A DNA stretch of 64,000 nucleotides from CAJCJE01 sp035948315 (GTDB lineage Bacteria; Actinomycetota; Actinomycetes; Mycobacteriales; Pseudonocardiaceae), in NCBI GenBank assembly GCA_035948315.1, contig DASZJG010000014.1, positions 23,634-87,633 on the forward strand, written 5' to 3'. Every line of letters starts with the position of its first letter. The stretch's first letter is position 1. The translations under genes were made by a program, and so were the position numbers. A model generated the notes under the pieces. The model made no database searches, was not told the DNA's origin, and was given only the letters and a program-made list of their open reading frames with translations. Below, piece after piece: positions 33,536 through 42,526 of the stretch.

Positions 33536-33557
33536 GACTGTCCTGGTACTGACAGTC
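33536..33557. promoter_or_regulatory. Inverted repeat, candidate MmyB-type operator
   Basis: GACTGTC-CTGGTACT-GACAGTC has perfect seven-base arms. It is placed 27 bases from the regulator start and 54 bases from the SDR start, appropriate for control of both promoters. Confidence 0.62.
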
Positions 33558-33610
33558 CTACGAAAACGGAACGACTGCCTGACCGGTGGAGAACGGCCGA
33601 TGCTGGTGAC

Positions 33611-34294
33611 ATGACAACGACACTGATCACCGGGGCGAACAAGGGCCTCGGCAAGGAAACCGCCCGCCAGCTCATCGCCGCCGGGCACACCGTCTACGTC
33701 GGCGCCCGCGACGAGACCCGGGGCCGGCAGGCCGCGACCGAACTCGGGGCCCGGTTCGTCCAGCTGGACGTCACCGACGACGACTCGGTCGCCGCCGCGC
33801 TCGCCCGGATCGAGGCCGAGGGCGGGCTGGACGTGCTGGTCAACAACGCCGGCATCGCGATGCTCGCGCTCAACGGACCGGAGGCGCGCACAATGTTCGA
33901 CACGAACGCGGTCGGCGTCATCCGGGTCACCGAGGCGGCCCTGCCGCTGCTGAAGAAGTCGGCGAATCCGGTTGTCGTCAACGTCTCCAGCGCGCTCGGC
34001 TCCTTCGCCGCCAACCACGACCCGGCCCGCCCCGCGTCGCACTTTTCGGCGATCGTCTACGGCGCCACCAAGGCCGCCGTCTCCATGCTCACCGTGCAGT
34101 ACGCGCGCGCAGTACCGGAGGTCAAGTTCAACGCGGTCGAGCCCGGCTACACCGCGACCCGTCTGGGCGGCGTCGAGAACAGCGCGGGCCGCCCGGTCGA
34201 GATCAGCGCCCGCACCATCGTCGCGATGGCCACCATCGACACCGACGGGCCGACCGGCACGTTCCAGGAGGACGAGGGCGAACTCGGCTGGTAG
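33611..34294 (+). CDS. Short-chain dehydrogenase/reductase
   Basis: The 227-residue classical SDR has the cofactor motif TGANKGLGKETARQL at the N-terminus, NNAG (about residue 79), the catalytic Ser in NVSSALGSF, and the YGATK segment with the active-site Tyr and Lys (about residues 151-155). It is probably an NADPH-dependent carbonyl reductase. ATG 33611 fits the family start. Control by the divergent MmyB-type regulator is inferred from the operator between them. Confidence 0.94.
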   Translation: MTTTLITGANKGLGKETARQLIAAGHTVYVGARDETRGRQAATELGARFVQLDVTDDDSVAAALARIEAEGGLDVLVNNAGIAMLALNGPEARTMFDTNAVGVIRVTEAALPLLKKSANPVVVNVSSALGSFAANHDPARPASHFSAIVYGATKAAVSMLTVQYARAVPEVKFNAVEPGYTATRLGGVENSAGRPVEISARTIVAMATIDTDGPTGTFQEDEGELGW

Positions 34295-34348
34295 GCGCGC
34301 CGCAGGTCGACTGCTGCGTGTCGGTGTTCCCCGGTAACGTCCGGTCCT

Positions 34349-36340
34349 GTGAACGAACGGGACCGCATCCAGGAACTCGCCGACCGGCTCGTCGAACTGC
34401 GCGACGCCTACTACCAGGGCTCGCCGCTGGTCGCCGATGCCGAGTACGACGCGACCGAGGACGAGTTGCGGGCCCTGATCGAGGCGAACCCGGAACTCAC
34501 GCCGAGCCCGAATCCGCTGGAGCAGGTCGGTGCGCCCGCGGTGCTGCACGCGCCGGTCCGGCACGCGCGGCCGATGCTGTCGCTGGAGAAGTCGACCAAA
34601 CCCGAGCAGGTGGCCGCGTTCTTCGACCGCTTCCCGGGCCAGGCCGTGGTGGTGATGCCCAAACTGGACGGTCTGTCGCTGTCGGTCGTCTACGAGAACG
34701 GCAGGCTGCTGCGCGCGGTCACCCGGGGCGACGGCACCACCGGCGAGGACGTGACCGTGCTGGTCCGCGCCATGGTCGACGGCATCCCGGAGCGGATCGA
34801 CGCGCCAGGCCGGGTCGAGGTGCGGGGCGAGGCGGTCATGCTGCGCGCCACCTTCACCGCGTACAACACCGCGCACCCGGACAAGCCGCTGATCAACCCG
34901 CGCAACGCGGCGGCCGGCACGCTGCGCGCCAAGGACCCGGCGACGGTGACCGGGCGGCGGCTGCGATTCTTCGCTTTCGACCTCGACACCGAGCCCGACA
35001 CCACCGACGCCGATCTCGGCCGCGCGCTGGCCAAGATCGGTTTCACCGCGGCAGACATGCGCCACTGCGCCGACGCGGAAGCGGCGCAGCAGGCGATCAC
35101 CGCGATCGAACAGGGGCGCAACGACCTCGACTACGACCTCGACGGCGCGGTGCTGCGCCTGGCCGATCGGGGTGCCTACGCGGCGGCCGGCACCCGGTCG
35201 AGTTCGCCGCGCGGCGCGCTGGCCTTCAAGTTCGCCGCCGAGGAGAAGACAACGGTGCTGGCCGATGTGGTCTGGGACGTCGGCAAGACCGGCAAGATCG
35301 CGCCGGTGGCCTGGCTGGAACCGGTGTTCGTGGGCGGCACCACGGTCACCCGAGCCACGCTCGCCAACCAGGAGGTCATCCGGGCGCGGGGGATCAAGAT
35401 CGGCGACACGGTGCTGGTGCGCCGGGCCGGTGACGTGATCCCGTTCGTCGCGGGCGTGCTCGACGCGTCCAAGCGCACCGGCGCCGAGCAGGAGATCGTG
35501 CCGCCGACCGTCTGTCCTTCCTGCGGGATGGCCCTGATCGAGCAGGGCAACAGCAGGGAACTGTTCTGCACCAACGTGGCCTGTCCAGCGCAGACGGTGC
35601 GCAGGCTGATCCACTGGGCCTCGCGCGCCGCGGCGGACATCGACGCGATCGGCGGCGTGTGGATCGAGCGGCTCGCTGAGGCGGGGATTCTCGAGCAGCC
35701 CTCCGACTTCTACCAGCTGACCAAGGAGCAGCTGTTGGAGTTCGACCGGATCGGCGAGGTGTCGGCGGCGCGGATGATCGAGTCGATCGACGCGAGCAAG
35801 CGGGTCGGCCTGCGCCGCGCGCTGATCGGCCTGGCCATCCCGATGGCCTCCGACGGCACCGCGGCTCGGCTGTGCCGCGCGGGTTTCGGCTCCCTGGAGG
35901 AGGTCGCCGACGCGGACGTCGAGGCGCTGGTGGCGGTCGAGGACATTGGGCCGAAGGTCGCCGCGTCGCTGGCCGAACACCTCACCCGGCTGCGGCCCGA
36001 ACTGGAGCGGCTGCGCGCGGCCGGCGTCTCGCTGGACGTCCGGGACGAGGATCTCCCCCCGGTCGTGGCGGCGGGCGCGCCGCTGGCCGGCAAGACCGTG
36101 GTGATCACGGGCGCGATCAGCGACCCGCGCTCCGGTGAGAAGGTCGCGCGGCCGGTCTTCCAGCGGTTGTGCGAGAAGGCGGGCGCGACCGCGGCGTCGT
36201 CGGTTTCGGCGAACACCGATCTGCTGATCACCGGGGCGGGAGTCGGGGAAAGCAAGCTCGCCAAGGCCGCCAAACTGGGTGTCGAAGTAGTCGACCAGGG
36301 CGAAATATGGCAACGGCTGATCGAAGCCAGCGTGGTTTAG
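34349..36340 (+). CDS. ligA: NAD-dependent DNA ligase LigA
   Basis: The 663-residue ligase seals nicks using NAD. It has domain Ia, the adenylation Lys in the MPKLDGLSLS motif (about residue 111), the OB fold, a four-Cys zinc finger (CPSCG...CTNVACP), helix-hairpin-helix repeats (IGEVSAARMIESI, VEDIGPKVAASL) and a C-terminal BRCT domain (GKTVVITGAISDPRSGEKVAR). Starts with GTG. All domains are present. It stands alone, without the gatCAB-type neighbours often seen near the housekeeping copy in actinobacteria, so it may be a paralogue. Confidence 0.95.
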   Translation: MNERDRIQELADRLVELRDAYYQGSPLVADAEYDATEDELRALIEANPELTPSPNPLEQVGAPAVLHAPVRHARPMLSLEKSTKPEQVAAFFDRFPGQAVVVMPKLDGLSLSVVYENGRLLRAVTRGDGTTGEDVTVLVRAMVDGIPERIDAPGRVEVRGEAVMLRATFTAYNTAHPDKPLINPRNAAAGTLRAKDPATVTGRRLRFFAFDLDTEPDTTDADLGRALAKIGFTAADMRHCADAEAAQQAITAIEQGRNDLDYDLDGAVLRLADRGAYAAAGTRSSSPRGALAFKFAAEEKTTVLADVVWDVGKTGKIAPVAWLEPVFVGGTTVTRATLANQEVIRARGIKIGDTVLVRRAGDVIPFVAGVLDASKRTGAEQEIVPPTVCPSCGMALIEQGNSRELFCTNVACPAQTVRRLIHWASRAAADIDAIGGVWIERLAEAGILEQPSDFYQLTKEQLLEFDRIGEVSAARMIESIDASKRVGLRRALIGLAIPMASDGTAARLCRAGFGSLEEVADADVEALVAVEDIGPKVAASLAEHLTRLRPELERLRAAGVSLDVRDEDLPPVVAAGAPLAGKTVVITGAISDPRSGEKVARPVFQRLCEKAGATAASSVSANTDLLITGAGVGESKLAKAAKLGVEVVDQGEIWQRLIEASVV

Positions 36341-36354
36341 CGTGACGGCGTAGG

Positions 36355-37287
36355 TCAGCCGAGCGATACGTCGCTCGATCGGGAGCGCACCGCGTCCAGC
36401 TTCGCCAGGGTGGCCTCGTCGAGGGTGATCGCGCCCGCGCCGACGTTGGCCGCCAGGTGCTCGGCGTTCGCGGTACCGGGGATGAGCAGCACGTTCGGGG
36501 CGTGGTGCAGCAGCCAGGCCAGGCCGACCTGGGCGGGCGTGGCGCCGAGCGACTCCGCGACGGCGATCACGGTCGGGTCGTCGGTGACCTTCGGCATGGT
36601 GGGGAAGGCGCCGCCGAGCGGGAAGAACGGCACCCAGGCGATCTGCTCGGCCACGCAGAGTTCCAGCATGTCCTCGTCGGCGCGGGCCACCAGGCTGTAG
36701 GCGTTCTGGACGCAGGCGATCCCGGCGGGCAGCGCCCGGCGCAGGATGTCCAGCGTGATCGCGCTCAGGCCGATCGCGCCGATCTTGCCCTCGTCGCGCA
36801 GTGCGGTCATCACCGCGAGCTGGTCGTCGAGGTCGACCACCTGATCGCCCTCGGCGGTCACGCCCGGCCTGGTGTCCAGGCGGCGCAGGTTGACCACGGG
36901 GATCTGGTCCACGCCCAGCGTTCGGAGGTTGTCCTCGACACTGGCCCGCAGTTCCTCGGGCCGTTGCGCGGGACGTAGCGGCAGGGGACCGCCCGGGTTC
37001 GAGTCGGCGCCGACCTTGCTGACGATCACGACGCCGTCCTCGGGACGGAACGCGTCGCGCAGGAGCCCGTTGACGAAGCTGTTGCCGTAGAACTCGGCGG
37101 TGTCGACGTGGTCGATGCCGAGGTCCAGGGTGCGGCGCAGCACGGCGATCGCGGCGGCGCGGTCCTCGCGCAGGCGGTCGAGCTGCATCGCGCCGAAGCC
37201 GATCCGAGACACCGAGCGGTCGCCGAGCGTGCCGGTCCCGCCGGCACGCGGGATGTCTGCGCTGCTGGCGGCGGTGTTCGCGGTCAT
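36355..37287 (-). CDS. Aldo/keto reductase
   Basis: The 310-residue TIM-barrel oxidoreductase has the catalytic tetrad region GIDHVDTAEFYGNSFVNGLL (Asp, Tyr), Lys in VVIVSKVGADSN, and a His position partly replaced in NLRRLDTRPG, where most family members have H. The C-terminal LLIPGTANAEHLAANVGA binds the NADPH adenosine phosphate. ATG 37287 follows AAGGACC. It is divergent from a TetR gene and the gap contains two copies of an operator, so TetR repression is likely. Confidence 0.92.
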   Translation of the reverse strand: MTANTAASSADIPRAGGTGTLGDRSVSRIGFGAMQLDRLREDRAAAIAVLRRTLDLGIDHVDTAEFYGNSFVNGLLRDAFRPEDGVVIVSKVGADSNPGGPLPLRPAQRPEELRASVEDNLRTLGVDQIPVVNLRRLDTRPGVTAEGDQVVDLDDQLAVMTALRDEGKIGAIGLSAITLDILRRALPAGIACVQNAYSLVARADEDMLELCVAEQIAWVPFFPLGGAFPTMPKVTDDPTVIAVAESLGATPAQVGLAWLLHHAPNVLLIPGTANAEHLAANVGAGAITLDEATLAKLDAVRSRSSDVSLG

Positions 37288-37315
37288 GAGCGGTCCTTCC
37301 GGGTAAGCTCGATGA

Positions 37316-37362
37316 AGCGGAGGAATCTCCGCTACACCGTCACTATACCGGAGGTTCCTCCG
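37316..37362. promoter_or_regulatory. Two operator copies for the TetR repressor
   Basis: AGCGGAG-GAAT-CTCCGCT (37316-37333) and CGGAGG-TT-CCTCCG (37349-37362) are both perfect palindromes. Put in one orientation, their cores read CGGAGGAATCTCCG and CGGAGGAACCTCCG, a single difference in 14. They fill the 77-base gap between the divergent aldo/keto reductase and TetR genes. Confidence 0.8.
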
Positions 37363-37364
37363 AA

Positions 37365-37961
37365 TTGAGTCCGGATCACCCGGTCGCGCGCCGCGCCCGC
37401 GCACCGCGCACCGACGCGCTGCGCAACCGCGACAGGCTCATCGAGGTCGCGCGGTCGGTGTTCGCCGGCAACGCCGAGGACGGCACCGTCCCGCTGGAGA
37501 CCATCGCGCGGGAAGCGGGCGTGGGCATCGGCACGCTGTACCGGCATTTCCCGACCAGGGAAGCCCTGGTGGAAGCCGTCTACGCGGCCGAACTCGACGA
37601 CGTGACCGGCAGCGTCGCGGACCTGCTCGGGCAGCTCCCGCCCGAGGCCGCGCTGCGGGCCTGGATGGCCCGTTATGCCGCGTTCGTCGCCACCAAGCGC
37701 GGCATGGCCGAGACGCTGCGCGCGGGCTGGGCGTCCGGCCGGATCGCCACGCCTGCCACCCGCGAACGCATCACGGCGGCCCTCGCGACCCTGCTCGCCG
37801 CCGGGGTCGACGCCGGCACGCTGCGGGCCGATGTCGAACCGGAGGACATCGCGCTGATGCTCATGGGCACCCTGCACGCCGCGCCCGCCTGCGACCCCGC
37901 AGGGCGGATCGGTCGCCTGCTCGACCTGGTCATGGCCGCCCTGCGCGCGTCGAGCCGGTAG
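37365..37961 (+). CDS. TetR-family transcriptional regulator
   Basis: The 198-residue repressor has the helix-turn-helix VPLETIAREAGVGIGTLYRHFPTREALVE at residues about 44-72 and a helical ligand domain. The TTG start at 37365 is the only one that includes the complete first helix, although it is a weak start. It lies three bases after the second operator palindrome, so autorepression would be tight. The partner gene is the divergent aldo/keto reductase. Confidence 0.9.
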   Translation: MSPDHPVARRARAPRTDALRNRDRLIEVARSVFAGNAEDGTVPLETIAREAGVGIGTLYRHFPTREALVEAVYAAELDDVTGSVADLLGQLPPEAALRAWMARYAAFVATKRGMAETLRAGWASGRIATPATRERITAALATLLAAGVDAGTLRADVEPEDIALMLMGTLHAAPACDPAGRIGRLLDLVMAALRASSR

Positions 37962-37987
37962 CGGGCGGACCCGCTACCGGCTCGACG
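37948..37987. terminator. Bidirectional hairpin between convergent genes
   Basis: A perfect 18-base stem (starting CGTCGAGCCGGTAGCGGG) with loop CGGA covers the TetR stop codon and ends 12 bases before the stop of the convergent substrate-binding protein. No T-run follows on either side. Its position and stability suit a two-way transcription barrier. Confidence 0.7.
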
Positions 37988-37998
37988 GTCAGCAGAAC

Positions 37999-39069
37999 TC
38001 AGGAGGACGACGCGATGTGGTACGTGTTGTCGGCGGTGGTGGCGAAGGAGTTGTCGTAGGTCTTGCTCAGATCGACGTTCTTCACGTCGGGGTTGAACGC
38101 GGAGAGCACCTTCAGCACGGTCTGCGGGCCGTCGGCGGGCATCTGGCCGGTCGGGTCGTAGATGCCCTTCTCGTTCTGCAGCGCCTCGGTGTAGGCGGCC
38201 TTGCCGGTGCCGGCGTAGTAGTCGGCCGGCATCTTGTCGGTGATCTGCGCGGCGCTGTGCGTCTGGATCCAGTTCAGCGTCTCCACGTAGGCGTTGGCCA
38301 GCTTCTGCACGATGTCCTTGTGCGCGTTCACGTACGCGGTGGACATGTACAGGCTGCTGGCCGGATAGGCGCCGCCGAACGCCGCGCGCGAACCGGCCAG
38401 GGTGCGCGAGTCGAGGATGGCGTGCGCCTGGTGCGAGTCGACCAGTTGCGAGACGGTCGGTTCGGTGGTCATGCCGCAGTCGATGTTGTGGTGCTGCATG
38501 GCCGCGATGAACGTCTGCCCGGCCTGCACGCCCAGTTCGTGGATGCTGTCCACCGAGACGCCGTTGCGCACGGCCAGATACTTGGTCAGGAAGTCGGTGG
38601 ACGAGCCGAGGTCGGTGATGCCAAGGCTCTTGCCGGCCCAGTCCTTGGGCGAGGTGATGTTCGGCTCGTCGCTGCGGCACAGCTCGACCTCGCCGGGCAC
38701 CTGGAGCATCTGCACGACCTCCTCGGTCTGCTTGCCCTTGGCCTGGAGGTCGATGTTGTGGTCGTAGAAGCCGACCACCGCGTCGATCTGCCCGGCGACC
38801 ATGTCGGTTTCCGCGTTCACGCCGGCCGGTTCGTCGGACAGCTGTACGTCCAGGCCCTGCTGGGCGTAGTAGCCGAGCTGCTGGGCGAGCATGGCGGGCA
38901 GGTAGATCTGCTTGTCGAGGCCGCCGACCATGATCTTGACGACCGGCTTGCCACTGCTGTCGGTGCTGGTCGAGTTACCGGAGCCGCAGGCGGCCGCGCC
39001 GAGTGCGACGGCGAGCGCGACACCGGCCGTGGCAACGGCTTTGCGGGTGAACGGGTGCTTGAGGAACAT
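37999..39069 (-). CDS. ABC transporter substrate-binding lipoprotein (NMT1/SsuA type)
   Basis: This 356-residue lipoprotein has its lipobox at GAAAC (Cys about residue 28). The mature protein is a two-lobe NMT1/THI5-like or SsuA-like binding protein, beginning VVKIMVGGLDKQIYLPAMLAQQLGYYAQQGLDV. Family ligands include thiamine pyrimidine precursors, alkylsulfonates and nitrate-like anions; the ligand here cannot be read. It is the last gene of an ATPase-permease-binding protein operon, 10 bases after the permease. Confidence 0.92.
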   Translation of the reverse strand: MFLKHPFTRKAVATAGVALAVALGAAACGSGNSTSTDSSGKPVVKIMVGGLDKQIYLPAMLAQQLGYYAQQGLDVQLSDEPAGVNAETDMVAGQIDAVVGFYDHNIDLQAKGKQTEEVVQMLQVPGEVELCRSDEPNITSPKDWAGKSLGITDLGSSTDFLTKYLAVRNGVSVDSIHELGVQAGQTFIAAMQHHNIDCGMTTEPTVSQLVDSHQAHAILDSRTLAGSRAAFGGAYPASSLYMSTAYVNAHKDIVQKLANAYVETLNWIQTHSAAQITDKMPADYYAGTGKAAYTEALQNEKGIYDPTGQMPADGPQTVLKVLSAFNPDVKNVDLSKTYDNSFATTADNTYHIASSS

Positions 39070-39079
39070 CGATGGCCTT

Positions 39080-39943
39080 TCAGATTCCGGTGTTGTCGTT
39101 CGTGGACACGGGTGGGCGCCAGGCGAGCAGCCTGCGTTCCAGCAGGGTGATCAGACCCTCGGCGACCAGCGCCACGATCGCGATGATGAACATCGCGGCG
39201 AACACGCCGTTGGGGTTGAACGTGTTCTGCGACTGCGAGATCAACAGGCCGAGCCCGCGTTGGGCGCCCATGTACTCGCCGACGATCGCGCCGATCAGCG
39301 CGAAGCCGAAGCTGACGTGCAGGCTCGCCAGGATCCAGGTGAAGGCCGATGGCAGCACGACCTGCCGGATGACCTGGGTGCGGGACGCGCCGAGGATGCG
39401 CACGTTGGCGATGAGGTTGCGGTCGACCTCGCGGGCGCCCTGGAAGGCGTTGAAGAACACCGAGAAGAAGACCAGCACGATGACCAGCAGCACCTTGGAC
39501 TCCAGGCCGAGTCCGAACGCGACGGTCAGGATCGCGCCGAGCACGATCCTCGGGATCGAGTTGACCACCTTGATGAACGGTCCGAGCACCTCGGCCAGGA
39601 ACTGGACCCGGCCCAGCGCGATGCCGAACACGATGCCCAGCGCGACCCCGATGACGAAGCCGAACGCGGTCTCCTCCAGCGTCACGCCGATCTGTGTCCA
39701 CAGTGACCCGTAGGGCGTGCCGTTGGCGAACCACTTCGCGGCCTGGTTGACGATCTCGGTCGGCTGGCCGAAGAAGAACTTGTCCACCAGCCCGATCTGC
39801 GTGAACAGCTGCCAGCCGCCGAAGATGACCACGCAGATCAGCAGGCGGGTCACGTAGACGAGCGCCTTGCGCCTGCGCCGGGCGCTGCTGTGCTTGGTCT
39901 CGGTTGTGGTCGCCGTCGTTGGTGAGACGGTCGCGGCGGTCAT
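39080..39943 (-). CDS. ABC transporter permease (SsuC type)
   Basis: The 287-residue membrane protein has about six helices and the BPD-transport EAA loop (EVDRNLIANVRILGASRTQVI) that docks to the ATPase. Its sequence matches permeases of the nitrate/sulfonate/taurine family. Its ATG overlaps the ATPase stop (ATGA). Together with the neighbouring ATPase and binding protein it forms a complete importer. Confidence 0.94.
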   Translation of the reverse strand: MTAATVSPTTATTTETKHSSARRRRKALVYVTRLLICVVIFGGWQLFTQIGLVDKFFFGQPTEIVNQAAKWFANGTPYGSLWTQIGVTLEETAFGFVIGVALGIVFGIALGRVQFLAEVLGPFIKVVNSIPRIVLGAILTVAFGLGLESKVLLVIVLVFFSVFFNAFQGAREVDRNLIANVRILGASRTQVIRQVVLPSAFTWILASLHVSFGFALIGAIVGEYMGAQRGLGLLISQSQNTFNPNGVFAAMFIIAIVALVAEGLITLLERRLLAWRPPVSTNDNTGI

Positions 39944-40749
39944 CAGGCTGCTCCTGTCGTCTGGCGCTCGTAGGCGATCTGCACCTCGTCGCGCAGGGTG
40001 GTCCAGATCTGGTGGTAGAGGTCGACGAAGCGCTGCTCGAAGCGGATCTCCTGGACCTTCCTCGGCCTGGGCAGGTCGATCGGGTACACGGCCTTCACCG
40101 TGCCCGGCCCTGCGGAGAGCACGACGACCTTGTCCGCGAGCGCGATCGCCTCCTCAAGGTCGTGCGTGATGAACACGACCGAGGGCCGCACCACGTCCCA
40201 CAGCGCCAGCAGCTCGTCCGACATGATCTGCCTGGTCTGCACGTCCAGCGCGGAGAACGGCTCGTCGAGCAGCAGGATGCGCGGCTCGTTGATGAAGCTC
40301 TGGGCCAGCGCGACCCGCTTGCGCATGCCGCCGGAGAGCTGGTGCGGATAGCGGTCCTCGAACCCGACCAGGCCGACCCGGCGCAGCCAGTCCCGCGCCT
40401 TCCCGTACGCCTGGCTCCTGGTCTGCCCTCGGAACAGCGGACCGGCCGCCACGTTGTCCACAACGGACTTCCACGGCAGTACCGCGTCGTTCTGGAACAC
40501 GAACCCGGTCTGCCGGCCGATTCCGGTGACCGGTGCGTCGTCCACGAGCACCTCGCCCGCCGAAGGCATTTCCAGGCCGGCGATCAGCGTCGCGGTGGTG
40601 GACTTGCCGCAGCCGGTCGGGCCGACGATCGCGCAGAACTCGCCGGGCTCGATGGTCAGGTCCAGGTCCCGCAGCGCGGTGTGGGTGCCCCCGTCGGGGG
40701 TGCGAAAGCGTTTGGTCACGCCGCGTAGTTCGATCGTGCCTTGACTCAT
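39943..40749 (-). CDS. ABC transporter ATP-binding protein (SsuB type)
   Basis: This 268-residue ATPase has Walker A GPTGCGKST, Q-loop VFQNDAVLPW, signature LSGGMRKRVALAQSF, Walker B ILLLDEPFSALD and H-loop FITHDLEEAI. ATG 40749 (MSQGTIELRGVTKRF) is chosen over a longer upstream frame because it matches the family start. It is first in the importer operon and divergent from a sensor kinase gene. Confidence 0.95.
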   Translation of the reverse strand: MSQGTIELRGVTKRFRTPDGGTHTALRDLDLTIEPGEFCAIVGPTGCGKSTTATLIAGLEMPSAGEVLVDDAPVTGIGRQTGFVFQNDAVLPWKSVVDNVAAGPLFRGQTRSQAYGKARDWLRRVGLVGFEDRYPHQLSGGMRKRVALAQSFINEPRILLLDEPFSALDVQTRQIMSDELLALWDVVRPSVVFITHDLEEAIALADKVVVLSAGPGTVKAVYPIDLPRPRKVQEIRFEQRFVDLYHQIWTTLRDEVQIAYERQTTGAA

Positions 40750-40924
40750 GGCCAGGGACGCTAGGGCGAACGTGACGCGGGTCCTAGTTTTCCCCGGCTT
40801 ACCCGCATAACTCGTATTTCGCGGGGTTGTGAGCCTTCTGCGCCCGGCCGCCCTCTCGCGAACCTCGGTTTCATCGGGCACACTTGTCGGCTACCACCCT
40901 GCCGCAACGCCGCGGAGTTCAGCC

Positions 40925-42526
40925 GTGAGTAGACGCACCAAACTGTCCACCCGGATTCTGGTCAGCCAGGTCGCCATCCTGTTCGTCACGATGTGCCTCG
41001 GGTTCGGCCTGTACGCGACGCTGACCGCCGACCAGTTCGACCAGCAGTACCAGCAGCGCGCGCTGTCCATCGCGCAGTCCGTCGCCGCGCTGCCGGAGGT
41101 CGGCCAGGCGCTGCTCGCCGACGACGTCCGACCGACCAGCACCGTGCAGATGTTGGTGAGCCGGGTGCAGCAGTCCACCGGCGCGCGGTTCATCGTCGTG
41201 ATCAACACCTCCGGCGTCCGGCTGACCCATCCGATGCCGGCGCTGATCGGCCAACGCGTCAGCGAGCCGATCCACGTGCTGAACGGGCAGACCTTCACCG
41301 ACGTCGACCCGGGCACCCTGGGACCGTCGGCGGACGGCTTCGCGCCGGTGTTCGGCCCGGATCACCAGGTGATCGGCGAGGTGTCCGCCGGTATTCAGGA
41401 AAAACAGGTCAGCGGCGCGCTCTGGCACGAACTCCCGTTGATCGGGCTGTACACCGTGCTCGCACTGCTGTTCGGCGCGATCGCCGCGCTGCTGCTCGCG
41501 CGCAGGCTCAAGCGCACCACGTTCGGCCTGGAACTGCACGAGATCGCGCGGCTGCTCCAGGAGCGCGAGGCCACGCTGCACGGCATCCGGGAAGGCGTGA
41601 TCACCTTCGACCCGGACGGCAACGTCACCCTGATCAACGACGAGGCGCGCAGGCTGATCGGCCTGCGCGTGGACGCGATCGGCCGCAGGCTGGACGAACT
41701 GCTGCCGCCAGGACGGCTGCGCGAGGTGCTCACCGGCGAGTTGACCGGACCCGACCAGCTGGTGATCACCGAGGACTATTCGCTTGTGGTGAACCGGATG
41801 GCGGTCAGCCTGACCGGTCGGGCACTCGGTGCCGTGGTGACCCTGCGGGACCGCACCGAGGTGGACGAGCTGATGCGCGAACTCACCAGTACGCGCGGGC
41901 TCACCGACGCGCTGCGCGCCCAGCAGCACGAGTTCGCCAACCACATGCACACCGTCTCGGGTCTGCTGGAACTCGGCCGGTCCAGCGAGGCGATGTCGTT
42001 CATCGCGGAGACCACCGGCGGGTCGGGGCGCTTCGCCGAGGCGGTCGGCGCGCGGATCGGCCATCCGGTGATCGCCGCGCTGATCCTCGCCAAGTCCACA
42101 GTGGCCAGTGAGCGGGACGTGACGCTGCTGCTCTCCGAACTGTCCCACGTGCCGAGCGCGCTGGGCGTACCGCAGGTGGCGCAGGGCATCGTGACCATCC
42201 TGGGCAACCTGATCGACAACGCCATCGACGCGGCGGTCCTCGGTCCGTCGCCCGCGCACGTGACCGTGCGGATCGTGCACACCGAGGACGAACTGACCAT
42301 TCGGGTCAGCGACACCGGCCCCGGCATTCCGGACGGGGCCAGCCTGTCGATCTTCCGGGAAGGCTTCAGCACCAAGCAGAACGTGGCCGGCGCGGGTCGG
42401 GGGATCGGCCTCGCCCTGGTCCGCAGGGTGACCGACCGGATGGGCGGTCGGATCACCGTCACCGACGGCCCCGGCCCGGTCTTCACCGTGGTGCTGCCGA
42501 TGCCGGCGCCGGTGACCGCGTCATGA
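40925..42526 (+). CDS. CitA/DcuS-type sensor histidine kinase
   Basis: The 533-residue kinase has TM1 (about 12-32), an extracytoplasmic sCache/PDC domain (about 35-175) with VVINTSGVRLTHP, TM2 (about 180-200), a cytosolic PAS domain (IREGVITFDPDGNVTLIND) and the kinase core with phospho-acceptor His in QQHEFANHMHTVSGLLEL; the ATPase domain has IDNAIDAAV and GRGIGLALVRR. GTG 40925 matches the family start; upstream in-frame codons lack support. Such kinases sense C4-dicarboxylates or citrate outside the cell. Being divergent from the importer, it may sense the importer's substrate. Confidence 0.93.
   Translation: MSRRTKLSTRILVSQVAILFVTMCLGFGLYATLTADQFDQQYQQRALSIAQSVAALPEVGQALLADDVRPTSTVQMLVSRVQQSTGARFIVVINTSGVRLTHPMPALIGQRVSEPIHVLNGQTFTDVDPGTLGPSADGFAPVFGPDHQVIGEVSAGIQEKQVSGALWHELPLIGLYTVLALLFGAIAALLLARRLKRTTFGLELHEIARLLQEREATLHGIREGVITFDPDGNVTLINDEARRLIGLRVDAIGRRLDELLPPGRLREVLTGELTGPDQLVITEDYSLVVNRMAVSLTGRALGAVVTLRDRTEVDELMRELTSTRGLTDALRAQQHEFANHMHTVSGLLELGRSSEAMSFIAETTGGSGRFAEAVGARIGHPVIAALILAKSTVASERDVTLLLSELSHVPSALGVPQVAQGIVTILGNLIDNAIDAAVLGPSPAHVTVRIVHTEDELTIRVSDTGPGIPDGASLSIFREGFSTKQNVAGAGRGIGLALVRRVTDRMGGRITVTDGPGPVFTVVLPMPAPVTAS

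Noticed and set aside
33356..36313. Long minus-strand open frame opposite the SDR and ligA genes
   Set aside because: ligA is complete with all motifs on the plus strand; the antisense frame shows no domain and has biased shadow composition.
40750..40924. Operator for the CitB-type regulator in the divergent gap
   Set aside because: Several GC-rich partial inverted repeats are present but none stands out from background, so no site is listed.
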